Counted from the first letter of the stretch, positions 1-5,988 are shown. The stretch is 13,327 bases of DNA from Rhodanobacter sp. UBA5168 (GCA_002413455.1 DHXA01000236.1:5004-18330); one strand, 5' to 3'. Notes: generated by a model from the letters alone, not told the origin. Translations and numbers: made by a program.

Positions 1-860
1 TTCGCCGGCACGAAGTTGTCGTGCTCCAGGAACCAGCCGCCAAAAGTCGGCGCGAAGAACACGATGAACGCTGCAACCGTCAGGAAGAGTGCCGCAGCGA
101 AAATATCGTGAACGGTGTAATACGGGTGAAACGGGATGCCGTCGGCGGGCTTCAGCGCGTCCCAGCGGTTGCCCTTGGGGCCCTTCTTGATCTCCACGCC
201 GTCCGGGTTGTTCGAACCCACTTCGTGCAACGCGAGGATGTGCAGCACCACCAGCAGCAACAGCACCAGCGGCATCGCGATCACGTGCAACGCGAAGAAG
301 CGGTTCAGTGTGGCGCTGGCGGGCAGATAGTCGCCCATGATCCATTCGACCAGGGCATGGCCGATCACCGGAATCGTGCCGAACAGCGAAATGATCACCT
401 TGGCGCCCCAGAACGACATCTGGCCCCATGGCAGCACATAGCCCATGAAGGCCTCGACCATCAGCACCACGAAAATCAGCACGCCGAGGATCCACACCAG
501 CTCGCGTGGACGCTTGAACGAGCCATACATGATGCCGCGGAACATGTGCAGGAACACCGTTATGAAAAACAGCGACGCACCGGTCGAATGCATGTAGCGG
601 ATCAGCCAGCCCCATTCCACGTCGCGCATGATGTATTCGACCGAATTGAACGCGCCCGCCGCGGTCGGGCTGTAGTTCATGGCGAGGAAGATGCCGGTGA
701 CGATCTGGTTGGCCAGCACCAGGAGGTTGCACGTGCCGAAGTAGTACCAGAGGTTGAAGTTCTTCGGCGCGTAGTACTCGGTCAGGTGCTTCCGGGCCAT
801 GCCTTTCAGCCCAGGCGCACGCTCGTCTAACCAGTTGTAAAAACGTGTGGGCATAGTCAT
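1..860 (-). CDS. petB: Cytochrome b of the bc1 complex (partial, N-terminal ~286 residues)
   Basis: This is the membrane cytochrome b subunit of the ubiquinol:cytochrome c reductase (complex III), which carries two b hemes and the quinone sites. I translated the minus strand from 860 down. The protein starts MTMPTRFYNWLDERAPGLKG and contains the four heme histidines in the usual pairs: H91/H105 (RYMHSTG ... FLHMFRG) and H192/H207 (FFALHVIA ... VVLHILALHE). The conserved GYVLPWGQMSFWGA segment lies at 140-153, and several hydrophobic helices are evident. The gene is cut by the left edge before the PEWY-type motif. The start at 860 has an AGGA about eight bases upstream; a second Met at codon 3 is possible. 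In most proteobacteria petA (Rieske protein) lies immediately upstream, but it is not found here. Confidence 0.97.
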   Translation of the reverse strand, partial: MTMPTRFYNWLDERAPGLKGMARKHLTEYYAPKNFNLWYYFGTCNLLVLANQIVTGIFLAMNYSPTAAGAFNSVEYIMRDVEWGWLIRYMHSTGASLFFITVFLHMFRGIMYGSFKRPRELVWILGVLIFVVLMVEAFMGYVLPWGQMSFWGAKVIISLFGTIPVIGHALVEWIMGDYLPASATLNRFFALHVIAMPLVLLLLVVLHILALHEVGSNNPDGVEIKKGPKGNRWDALKPADGIPFHPYYTVHDIFAAALFLTVAAFIVFFAPTFGGWFLEHDNFVPA

Positions 861-909
861 GCGATGTATCCTGCTCAGGCAAACGAGCCCCGATCGTCAG
901 GGAGCCTGC

Positions 910-933
910 CCGCACGCCCGGATTGGCGTGCGG
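910..933. repeat. Perfect hairpin upstream of petB
   Basis: The arms CCGCACGCC (910-918) and GGCGTGCGG (925-933) form a perfect 9-bp stem with a six-base loop, 50-75 bases upstream of the petB start. There is no T-run on either side, so it is not a typical intrinsic terminator. It could be a leader structure, a protein-binding palindrome or a REP-like remnant. Confidence 0.5.
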
Positions 934-948
934 AAGGTGGTGGAACAC

Positions 949-1083
949 TTACGCGGCCGCTCGGTGCTTGGCGAAAACGCCCGAGGACGGCGCTGCGGCA
1001 AGGACCTCATGGCCTTGTCTGCGCGGCCGCTCGACAACCTTGCTGCCGATGAGTCCGGTACCACCGATGACAACGATTTTCAT
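949..1083 (-). pseudogene. 5' remnant of an NmrA/SDR-like NAD(P)-binding protein gene
   Basis: From the ATG at 1083 the reading frame gives MKIVVIGGTGLIGSKVVE followed by RPRRQGHEVLAAAPSSGV. This is a clear beta-alpha-beta dinucleotide-binding start with a GGTGLIG glycine motif. After about 36 residues it diverges into FAKHRAAA and stops at 949-951. Intact members of this family have about 250 residues, so roughly 85% of the gene is missing. The preserved part matches the intact reductase at 2392-3156 at 23 of 36 aligned residues by my count, but lies in the opposite orientation. No rest of the gene is visible between here and petB. It is probably a truncated pseudogene left by a deletion or rearrangement. 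A functional 44-residue product is very unlikely. Confidence 0.75.
952..1033. repeat. 12-bp direct repeat CGCGGCCGCTCG, two copies 70 bp apart
   Basis: The copies are at 952-963 and 1022-1033. One lies inside the preserved part of the reductase remnant and the other at its broken end. Short direct repeats at a truncation point can mark slippage or illegitimate recombination, although a GC-rich 12-mer may also recur by chance. Confidence 0.35.
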
Positions 1084-1335
1084 GAGACATCGCCGCTGGG
1101 CGCATGCGCCGATGGCGCGCGGTGATTGCATGGTATGCGTGGGTATCGGCTACCGGTAGGATCGCCAATGGGCTCACGGTGTTGCGAGCGAAGCAACAAT
1201 CACGACCGTGGAATATGCCGTGGTACCAGTGCTCGGCCGGGCGTAGTACAGCGGAGTGGGCGCAGGCCGGAGTTCCGCGACGCCACCCGGAAGTTGCCTC
1301 AAGAAAAGTCCGCGCAAGATGGCAGCGTGGACGCT

Positions 1336-1653
1336 TCAGTAGGCCAGTTGGGAGCCGGAAGGACGGCGCGACATGTCCGCCTCGCCGACTCCCTCCCACA
1401 GGTCCCACACACCGTCTTCATCGCCTTCGGCCAGCAGATCACAAGGGGATTTTCCGCCGCAGGCACGGCTGTGGGCGCATAGCCAATGAGCGGCACGTCT
1501 CCTGCTCCCGGTATCTTCAAGCAGAGCCCGAGCAAGCGACGGCCAGCGACTTTCGACCGCGTCGAAAGCAGTCAATATCAGCGCTTCGCGCCGGGCCGCG
1601 ATATTCGCGATCTCGTTAGCTATGTTGCCGAACTTGTTTCCAGGTATTCGCAT
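1336..1653 (-). CDS. Small protein resembling MbcA/ParS/Xre (DUF2384) toxin-binding antitoxins
   Basis: This is a 105-residue protein starting MRIPGNKFGNIANEIANIAA. The start is well supported: GAGGAA sits seven bases upstream of the ATG. The first half is helical (residues ~8-45, ending in SLARALLEDTGSRR). The second half, AAHWLCAHSRACGGKSPCDL then LAEGDEDGVWDL, follows the layout of the DUF2384 toxin-binding domain: a helix with WL, then GG-(K/R)-(S/T)-P-x-D-L-L, then a helix with a hydrophobic V/W pair. Proteins of this family are antitoxins, usually next to a RES-domain toxin. No RES toxin is visible within reach on either strand, and an Xre-type helix-turn-helix is not clear. It may be an orphan antitoxin, a regulator, or an unrelated small protein. 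I am fairly sure that it is coding and only moderately sure of the family. Confidence 0.65.
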   Translation of the reverse strand: MRIPGNKFGNIANEIANIAARREALILTAFDAVESRWPSLARALLEDTGSRRRAAHWLCAHSRACGGKSPCDLLAEGDEDGVWDLWEGVGEADMSRRPSGSQLAY

Positions 1654-1707
1654 GATGAATTTCCTCGGTGCATGGGAACAGACCGCGAGTCATCGACGCA
1701 TGCGACC

Positions 1708-1842
1708 TCAATGGCTCATGCCGTCGCGGATGGAGCGTAGAAACGCAATGACCATCTGTGTGCGACGCAGCGCCACCAGCCGTTCTGCGGACAGGTTTCC
1801 CAGCTGCCTGATCGGTGTCCGTTTGGCACCGCTCTGCCAGGA
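1708..1842 (-). pseudogene. Short coding-looking remnant upstream of the antitoxin-like gene
   Basis: This minus-strand open stretch between two stops reads ...TPIRQLGNLSAERLVALR followed by RTQMVIAFLRSIRDGMSH and TGA at 1708-1710. It has an amphipathic helical pattern typical of real protein, yet there is no ATG/GTG/TTG before the Met at 'QMVIAF', and a TAG closes the frame upstream at 1843-1845. It ends 54 bases upstream of the antitoxin-like start in the same direction. I read it as the 3' end of a decayed gene. I do not recognise the family, and chance cannot be excluded. Confidence 0.3.
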
Positions 1843-1845
1843 CTA

Positions 1846-2391
1846 GCGACGGCAGCTGGCGGACTCCTGGAGCTCAGTGAGAACGGCTTTTTGGCGTGGG
1901 AAACAGCGTAGGTTTTGGTGCCGGGGCACGGTAGATCAGTGCAGGTGCTCACCGTGTTGTTCCGCGCGCACCAATCTGCAATGCCCCGTGGCAGGTTCCC
2001 ATTGTCGTGGCGGGGTGATGCAGCACTGCGCCTTGTGCCGCTACGCACTTGTCCGTCGAATCCCGAAGCTCGATATTCAGCCGTCACGGGCGAATCCCCG
2101 GAATGGCTCCAACTCGGACCTGCCCGCCTGCCGGTTTCGTCCGTGGCGCAATCAACAAAAGGCATGCGCGGGACTGCGCATCGACCTTCCGAAGAACGCA
2201 TGCGCATCCTTTCCCGGCAACTCTTTTCCCGTCCACGGCCTCCATGCGCTCGGCATTGATGCATTTGAGGAATCGCTGTCGTTCCTGTTCCGGACCTACC
2301 CGGCCGCGAAAGAGCCTCCTAGCATCGCCAGAGCAAGCCGGGGATACGGATCCTCCGACACGCCAACCGGACCATGAATCACGAGGTAGAC
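1846..2391. other. Gene-poor stretch upstream of the intact reductase
   Basis: I see no convincing gene here. Open frames exist on both strands, but their translations are rich in Arg, Ser, Pro and Cys, lack recognisable motifs and overlap one another, as expected for non-coding GC-rich DNA. The composition looks less GC-rich than that of the flanking housekeeping genes. It must contain the promoter of the downstream reductase gene, but I could not pick a credible -35/-10 pair. Confidence 0.5.
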
Positions 2392-3156
2392 ATGAACATC
2401 GTCGTCATCGGCGGAAGAGGCCTGGTAGGACGGAATGTCGTCGAGAGACTGTGTTCACAGGGCCACCGGGTGTCGGCTGCGTCCCGGTCGACCGGCGTCG
2501 ACCTGATCACCGGCCGAGGGTTGGCGGAAAGCCTGGTCGGCGCCGACGTGGTTGTCGATGTCAGCAATTCGCCGACCTTCGACGACATGGCGTCCTTCGA
2601 GTTCTTCAAAGCCGCGATCTTCAATCTCCTTTGTGCCGAGAAGTCCGCGGGAGTGAAGCACCACGTATCGCTTTCGGTAGTCGGAACCGGCCGCCTCGAG
2701 GCAAGTCCCTACCTTCGTGGAAAGGCGCTGCAGGAACGCCTGATCGAATCGTCCGGCATCCCGTTCACCATCGTGCACGCGACGCAGTTCTTCGAATTCC
2801 TCCTCGACATCATCACCTACGCCATCGGGGGCCAGACCATCTACCTGTCGCCAGCCTACATCGAGCCCGTTGCTTCCGATGATGTTGCCGCGACAATCGC
2901 ACGGGTTGCCATCGAGGCACCTCTCAATGGCTCGATCGAGATTGCCGGCCCGGAGCGGGGGCGAATGTCCGAACTCATCCAGCGATTCGTCAGAGATATG
3001 GAAGCGCCGTACGACGTGTGCACCGATGTTCGCGCGCCCTATTTCGGTGCCACGCTCGATGAGTTCGTACTCCTTCCGCGCGAGGACGCCGAGCGCGGCG
3101 AACTGGGGTTTCAGGTCTGGCTCGAACAGTCGGAATATGCGCGCGCCGACTGGTGA
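2392..3156 (+). CDS. NmrA/SDR-like NAD(P)-binding oxidoreductase
   Basis: This 254-residue cytoplasmic protein belongs to the atypical short-chain dehydrogenase (NmrA/NAD(P)H-binding) group. It opens with MNIVVIGGRGLVGRNVVERL, which carries the glycine-rich dinucleotide-binding loop GGRGLVG at residues 7-13. Other family marks are VVDVSNSPTFDD (~57-68), the HHVSLSVVGTGRLE strand-turn (~93-106), YLRGK as a possible active-site Tyr-x3-Lys remnant (~111-115), and IPFTIVHATQFFEFL (~124-138). The substrate is unknown. The start at 2392 is preferred over an in-frame ATG at 2374 because GAGGT lies just upstream of it. The gene stands alone on the plus strand. A truncated relative lies inverted at 949-1083. 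Codon use looks more relaxed than in the neighbouring genes, which suggests an acquired gene. Confidence 0.9.
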   Translation: MNIVVIGGRGLVGRNVVERLCSQGHRVSAASRSTGVDLITGRGLAESLVGADVVVDVSNSPTFDDMASFEFFKAAIFNLLCAEKSAGVKHHVSLSVVGTGRLEASPYLRGKALQERLIESSGIPFTIVHATQFFEFLLDIITYAIGGQTIYLSPAYIEPVASDDVAATIARVAIEAPLNGSIEIAGPERGRMSELIQRFVRDMEAPYDVCTDVRAPYFGATLDEFVLLPREDAERGELGFQVWLEQSEYARADW

Positions 3157-3181
3157 CATCTGGATCTTCTGGGCGCGTCCT

Positions 3182-3195
3182 GGGGCATCTGCCCC
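3182..3195 (+). terminator. Weak hairpin after the reductase gene
   Basis: GGGGC-ATCT-GCCCC forms a 5-bp stem 25 bases after the stop of the reductase gene. No proper T-run follows. It is a possible weak terminator and could act together with the stronger hairpin just downstream. Confidence 0.3.
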
Positions 3196-3211
3196 CTCAT
3201 GGCGCCCGCAC

Positions 3212-3240
3212 AAACGAAGGGCGCCATGCGGCGCCCTTCG
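3212..3240 (-). terminator. Strong intrinsic terminator of the small exported protein gene
   Basis: The arms CGAAGGGCGCC (3215-3225) and GGCGCCCTTCG (3230-3240) pair perfectly over 11 bp with the loop ATGC. Read on the minus strand, the stem is followed by TTTGTG and lies 20 bases after the stop of the minus-strand gene at 3261. It may also stop plus-strand transcription from the reductase gene, although the T-tract on that side is poor. Confidence 0.8.
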
Positions 3241-3260
3241 TCATGCTATTTCAGCCGGTA

Positions 3261-3719
3261 TCAGCGCTTGCTGATGGTGAACTTGCCCACCGAGACGCCC
3301 AGGTTGACACCCTGGCCCGTACCGGCCAGCGCCAGCGAGGTGGTGCCCTTGGTCAGCACCTGCGCGGTGGAGCTCTTGACCACGCCTGCCTCGGCGCCAG
3401 CCTGCGCATAGTCGCCGTACACATCATCGATGCTGTGCACGTTGCTGATCTCGCCCTTGCCATGGTCGATGTGGTACTTGCCGGCGGTGAGGCCACCGCC
3501 CACCACCACGATCTTCACATTGGAACGCTGGCCGTTGTCGCAGGTGATCGTGCCACTGCCTTCGGCGTGTTTGTAGATGAGCGACCAGCCGGACAGGTTG
3601 AACGCAAGATCACATTTCACGCTGGCTTCGGCAGCCTGGGCGTTGCCTGTGGGCAACACGGTCACCGCACCTGCGCAGGCCAGCACCAGGGCAGCCATTC
3701 CAAAAGTACGCTTGATCAT
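3261..3719 (-). CDS. Small exported protein of unknown function
   Basis: This 152-residue protein has a classical Sec signal peptide: MIKR, a hydrophobic core TFGMAALVLACAGAVTVL, and a likely cleavage after AQA (residue ~29). The mature part has two cysteines (C36 and C60) that could form a disulfide in the periplasm. It is rich in glycine and short beta-like strands (VKIVVVGGGLTAGKYHIDHG, SLALAGTGQGVNLGVSVGK), compatible with a small beta-sandwich or barrel. I do not recognise a named family. The start is supported by GGAG seven bases before the ATG. The gene is monocistronic, with its own terminator at 3212-3240, and is divergent from the universal stress protein gene. Confidence 0.88.
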   Translation of the reverse strand: MIKRTFGMAALVLACAGAVTVLPTGNAQAAEASVKCDLAFNLSGWSLIYKHAEGSGTITCDNGQRSNVKIVVVGGGLTAGKYHIDHGKGEISNVHSIDDVYGDYAQAGAEAGVVKSSTAQVLTKGTTSLALAGTGQGVNLGVSVGKFTISKR

Positions 3720-4019
3720 CAGTCATCTCCTTGTATACGTGCGGATCGGATTCATTACCGCCGCAGGATTGGGCCGCCCCTCGTAAGGTCGACAAGCCGC
3801 TGCGTGGTGTTTGAATCGTGTGCATGCTGGCGTGATAGCCGCGTGCAGGAACGTGACTGCCTGTTCAGGCTGCAAGCCTTGATGCTTCGATAACAAACCG
3901 CCGCGCAGACTGCAGCCGCACGCGCACCGATCACCTCGCAATGAACCTGGGGTTGTGACATCACAGGCACCGTGCATAGACTCGACCCGGCCTGGAGCCG
4001 ATCGCCACAAGGGAGAACG
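3720..4019. other. Divergent intergenic region between the exported protein and the stress protein
   Basis: This 300-bp gap must carry promoters for both flanking genes. Apart from the palindrome and promoter-like boxes near 3953-3981, I see only small imperfect hairpins such as GCCTG-TT-CAGGC around 3860. The open frames here are shadows with no recognisable product. Confidence 0.5.
3953..3981 (+). promoter_or_regulatory. Putative promoter with TGTGA-TCACA palindrome upstream of the stress protein gene
   Basis: TGTGA (3954-3958) and TCACA (3961-3965) form a palindrome with a two-base centre. The TTGTGA overlapping its left half could serve as a -35 box, with ATAGAC (3976-3981) as a -10 box 17 bases further on. 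The start codon lies about 40 bases downstream. The half-sites look like CRP half-sites, but the spacing (2 instead of 6) does not fit CRP/Clp, so another dimeric regulator would be needed. Confidence 0.4.
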
Positions 4020-4436
4020 ATGGTCAAGTATTCGCTGGTGGGTTACGACGGCTCCGATGCCGCGCGCCGCGCGTTTCAGTTCGCCATCGAGCTCGCGCGC
4101 TGCGCCCATGGCCGGGTGCGTGTGGTATCGGTGCTGCAGGTCACCGAAGGCGGCGCCGATGCCTGCGCATTGATGATGGCCGACTCCGGCACCCGGCGCG
4201 TGCAGGAACTGCTGGAGGAACTCCAGGCGATGGAGCCGGACGCTGCCAGCCTGGTCGATGTGGAACTGATCCATGGCAGCCCCGGCGACGTATTGCTCAG
4301 CCAGATCGAGCAGCACGGCGTCGATCACATCGTGATCGGCCACACCGAACGTGGCGCGCTGGCGCGCTGGTTGCTCGGCTCGGTTTCCAGCAACGTGCTG
4401 GCACGCGCCCACGTGCCGGTGACGGTCGTGCGCTGA
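4020..4436 (+). CDS. Universal stress protein (UspA family)
   Basis: This 138-residue single-domain universal stress protein is a cytoplasmic nucleotide-binding-type fold linked to stress and energy limitation. The first strand and loop read MVKYSLVGYDGSDAARRAF, with the conserved VGYDGS. The C-terminal part reads DHIVIGHTERGALARWLLGS then VSSNVLARAHVPVTVV. The usual ATP motif is G-2x-G-9x-G-(S/T). Here G107, G120 and S121 are kept, but the second glycine is Glu110, so ATP binding may be altered. The start is chosen at 4020 because GGGAG lies four bases upstream; an in-frame GTG at 3972 would add residues unlike the family. A 10-bp palindrome, CTGGCGCCAG, follows the stop at 4443-4452. Confidence 0.93.
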   Translation: MVKYSLVGYDGSDAARRAFQFAIELARCAHGRVRVVSVLQVTEGGADACALMMADSGTRRVQELLEELQAMEPDAASLVDVELIHGSPGDVLLSQIEQHGVDHIVIGHTERGALARWLLGSVSSNVLARAHVPVTVVR

Positions 4437-4580
4437 GACGCCCTGGCGCCAGACATTGCTGAACGGCAAGTCGGGCAGCGTTAATCCAATGCGGCGGGCT
4501 GGCCGTATGCTGCGTCATCCCTTTGTCATGTGCGCGGACCGCGTCGGCTTCCGCCACATGCTGACGCACAGGAATTCCGC

Positions 4581-5402
4581 TTGAGCTATTCCGTCATCCT
4601 GCCATGGACCCTGGAAAGTCTCGATCTCGACCGCATCGAGGTCGCCCGCGTGCGCCACGACGAGGACCTGTTCTTTTTGTTGTGCAGTTCGTCGTTCGTC
4701 GAAAGCGGCTCGGAGCTGTACACGCAGAACCTGATCAACCATTTTGCCGGCGACCAGGACCTGCAGACCTGGCTCAGCCAGCACTGGGAACATGAGGAGC
4801 TGCAGCACGGTCGCGCGCTGGCCGCCTATGTGAGGAAAGTCTGGCCCGAGTTCGATTGGGACAAGGGTTTCCAGGCCTTCTGGCGCGAATACGGCGCCGT
4901 GTGCACGGCCGAGCAGCTCGAACCCAGCCGCGGGCTGGAGCTGGCCGCCCGCTGCGTGGTGGAAACCGGTACGGCCAGCCTGTATCGCGCGCTCAACGAG
5001 ATCACCGACGAACCTGTGCTGAAACAGTTGACCAGTCACATCAAGAGCGACGAAGTGCGCCACTACAAGCACTTCTACCAGCACTACAGGCTGTATCGGG
5101 AACGCGAGGGCTTCGGTCGCTACAAGGTGCTTCGCGCGATCCTGCGCCGGGTCAACGAGATCAAGAGCGAGGACAGCGACATCGCGCTGCGCCACGTGTT
5201 CAACCAGTGCTATCCACAACACCTGGGCAACGAAGCCGAGTTCCGCCGCATCAGCGATCGGGCGCAGGGCCTGTTGCGCCGGCATATCCCGGCCGCGATG
5301 ACGGTGAAGATGCTGCTCAAGCCACTGGACCTGCCGGCGCGGCTGCAGAGCGCGCTGGAAAAACCGCTGGCGCGCATCACGGAAAAGCTCTTCCTGCACT
5401 GA
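4581..5402 (+). CDS. Ferritin-like di-iron carboxylate protein
   Basis: This protein of about 273 residues has the four-helix di-iron ligand pattern. An early helix has E41/E45 (VESGSELYTQN), the second has E73-x-x-H76 (HEELQHG), the third has E128 (ARCVVETGTASLYRAL), and the fourth has E158-x-x-H161 (SDEVRHYKHFYQHY). This matches the E...ExxH...E...ExxH arrangement of ferritin-like oxidases and desaturases; the substrate is unknown. I prefer the TTG at 4581 as start because AGGAA (4570-4574) sits six bases upstream. The only alternative, a GTG at 4530, would add 17 non-family residues (RGPRRLPPHADAQEFR) with no ribosome binding site. The C-terminal third is basic and helical. It stands alone between the stress protein gene and a convergent lipoprotein gene. 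Confidence 0.88.
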   Translation: MSYSVILPWTLESLDLDRIEVARVRHDEDLFFLLCSSSFVESGSELYTQNLINHFAGDQDLQTWLSQHWEHEELQHGRALAAYVRKVWPEFDWDKGFQAFWREYGAVCTAEQLEPSRGLELAARCVVETGTASLYRALNEITDEPVLKQLTSHIKSDEVRHYKHFYQHYRLYREREGFGRYKVLRAILRRVNEIKSEDSDIALRHVFNQCYPQHLGNEAEFRRISDRAQGLLRRHIPAAMTVKMLLKPLDLPARLQSALEKPLARITEKLFLH

Positions 5403-5406
5403 GCGT

Positions 5407-5460
5407 ATCCGCGGCTATGCCGCGGATGCTCCGATTGATTACTCCGCGGAATGCCGTGGA
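5407..5460. repeat. Two imperfect tandem hairpins in the convergent gap (terminator or REP-like)
   Basis: The first hairpin is ATCCGCGG (5407-5414), a five-base loop, and CCGCGGAT (5420-5427), an 8-bp perfect stem. The second is CCGCGG-AATG-CCGTGG (5444-5459), with one G-T wobble. Both share the tail TGCCG(C/T)GGATGCTC, so this is a direct repeat of about 35 bp as well as a pair of stems. It lies between genes ending at 5402 (plus) and 5471 (minus). No strong T-run follows. Confidence 0.55.
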
Positions 5461-5470
5461 TGCTCTCTGG

Positions 5471-5926
5471 TCACTGTGCCGCAGCAGGCTTGTCCGCGCT
5501 GCGCGGCTCGCTCTTGATCTGCCGCTGCTGCAGCTGGGTTGCCTTGAGGCTTTTCACGTCGACCGGGCGGATCTGCGAGATCGTGCAGGGGAAATTGTTC
5601 CGGCCGGTGAGCACCTTGTCGAACCCCACCATGACCTGATTGAGATTTGAGGTGAGGCCAATGGTGTTGACGAATGAAATATCCGGGCAACCGCCACCGA
5701 GATCCAGCAGCCATGCATCGTTGGGCCGGGTATAGATCGCCACCTGGCTGTCGCCCAACGGCTCCCACGAATACAGGGTGAAGAAACGAAAGTTGCGCAC
5801 CGGTGCGCCGGCCGCCGCCGCGTACGCGGCCTGACGTTCGCTGATGCGCTGGGCGTACGGTGCGCTGGCGCAGGCGCAGAGCAGGACCAGCAGCGCCGTT
5901 GCGAGCAGGACACGGATCGTTGACAT
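5471..5926 (-). CDS. Small DUF6491-like lipoprotein
   Basis: This protein of about 151 residues has a lipoprotein signal: MSTIRVLLATALLVLLCACA, with Cys19 in the lipobox (L-C-A-C) as the probable lipidated residue. The mature part reads FRFFTLYSWEPLGDSQVAIY, then TRPNDAWLLDL, then GGGCPDI, followed by a conserved-looking C at FPCTISQIRPVD. The two mature cysteines may pair. The wording resembles the DUF6491 family of proteobacterial envelope proteins of unknown function; this is from memory. The start at 5926 is preferred because GGAG lies nine bases upstream; an in-frame ATG at 5941 lacks one. The tail (residues ~130-151) is polar and low in complexity. It is the last gene of a likely three-gene minus-strand unit. 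Confidence 0.87.
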   Translation of the reverse strand: MSTIRVLLATALLVLLCACASAPYAQRISERQAAYAAAAGAPVRNFRFFTLYSWEPLGDSQVAIYTRPNDAWLLDLGGGCPDISFVNTIGLTSNLNQVMVGFDKVLTGRNNFPCTISQIRPVDVKSLKATQLQQRQIKSEPRSADKPAAAQ

Positions 5927-5988
5927 GGCATCAAACTCCATCGACGGGAAGTACAAGAACGCTCGGACGGCCCGGCGGTGCACCCGGG

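Noticed and set aside
21..830. Long plus-strand open frame opposite cytochrome b
   Set aside because: Its translation is a His/Gln/Arg-rich shadow of petB, whose minus-strand translation carries all heme ligands.
861..950. Possible 3' end of petA upstream of petB
   Set aside because: None of the three minus frames shows a Rieske C-terminal sequence; a TGA just before petB occurs in a frame reading Pro/Ser/Arg-rich sequence.
1716..2264. 182-codon minus-strand open frame in the gene-poor region
   Set aside because: Composition is Arg/Ser/Pro/Cys-rich with no recognisable pattern or ribosome binding site; another minus frame at 1708-1842 looks more protein-like.
1877..2377. 166-codon plus-strand open frame in the gene-poor region, considered as a transposase or regulator
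   Set aside because: No catalytic or DNA-binding motif is visible, it is Arg/Pro/Cys-rich, and it overlaps several other equally weak frames.
3954..3965. CRP/Clp binding site
   Set aside because: Half-sites are correct but separated by 2 instead of 6 bases, so I list it only as an unassigned palindrome.
4530..4580. N-terminal extension of the ferritin-like protein from a GTG
   Set aside because: No ribosome binding site and 17 residues unlike the family, whereas the TTG at 4581 has AGGAA at good spacing.
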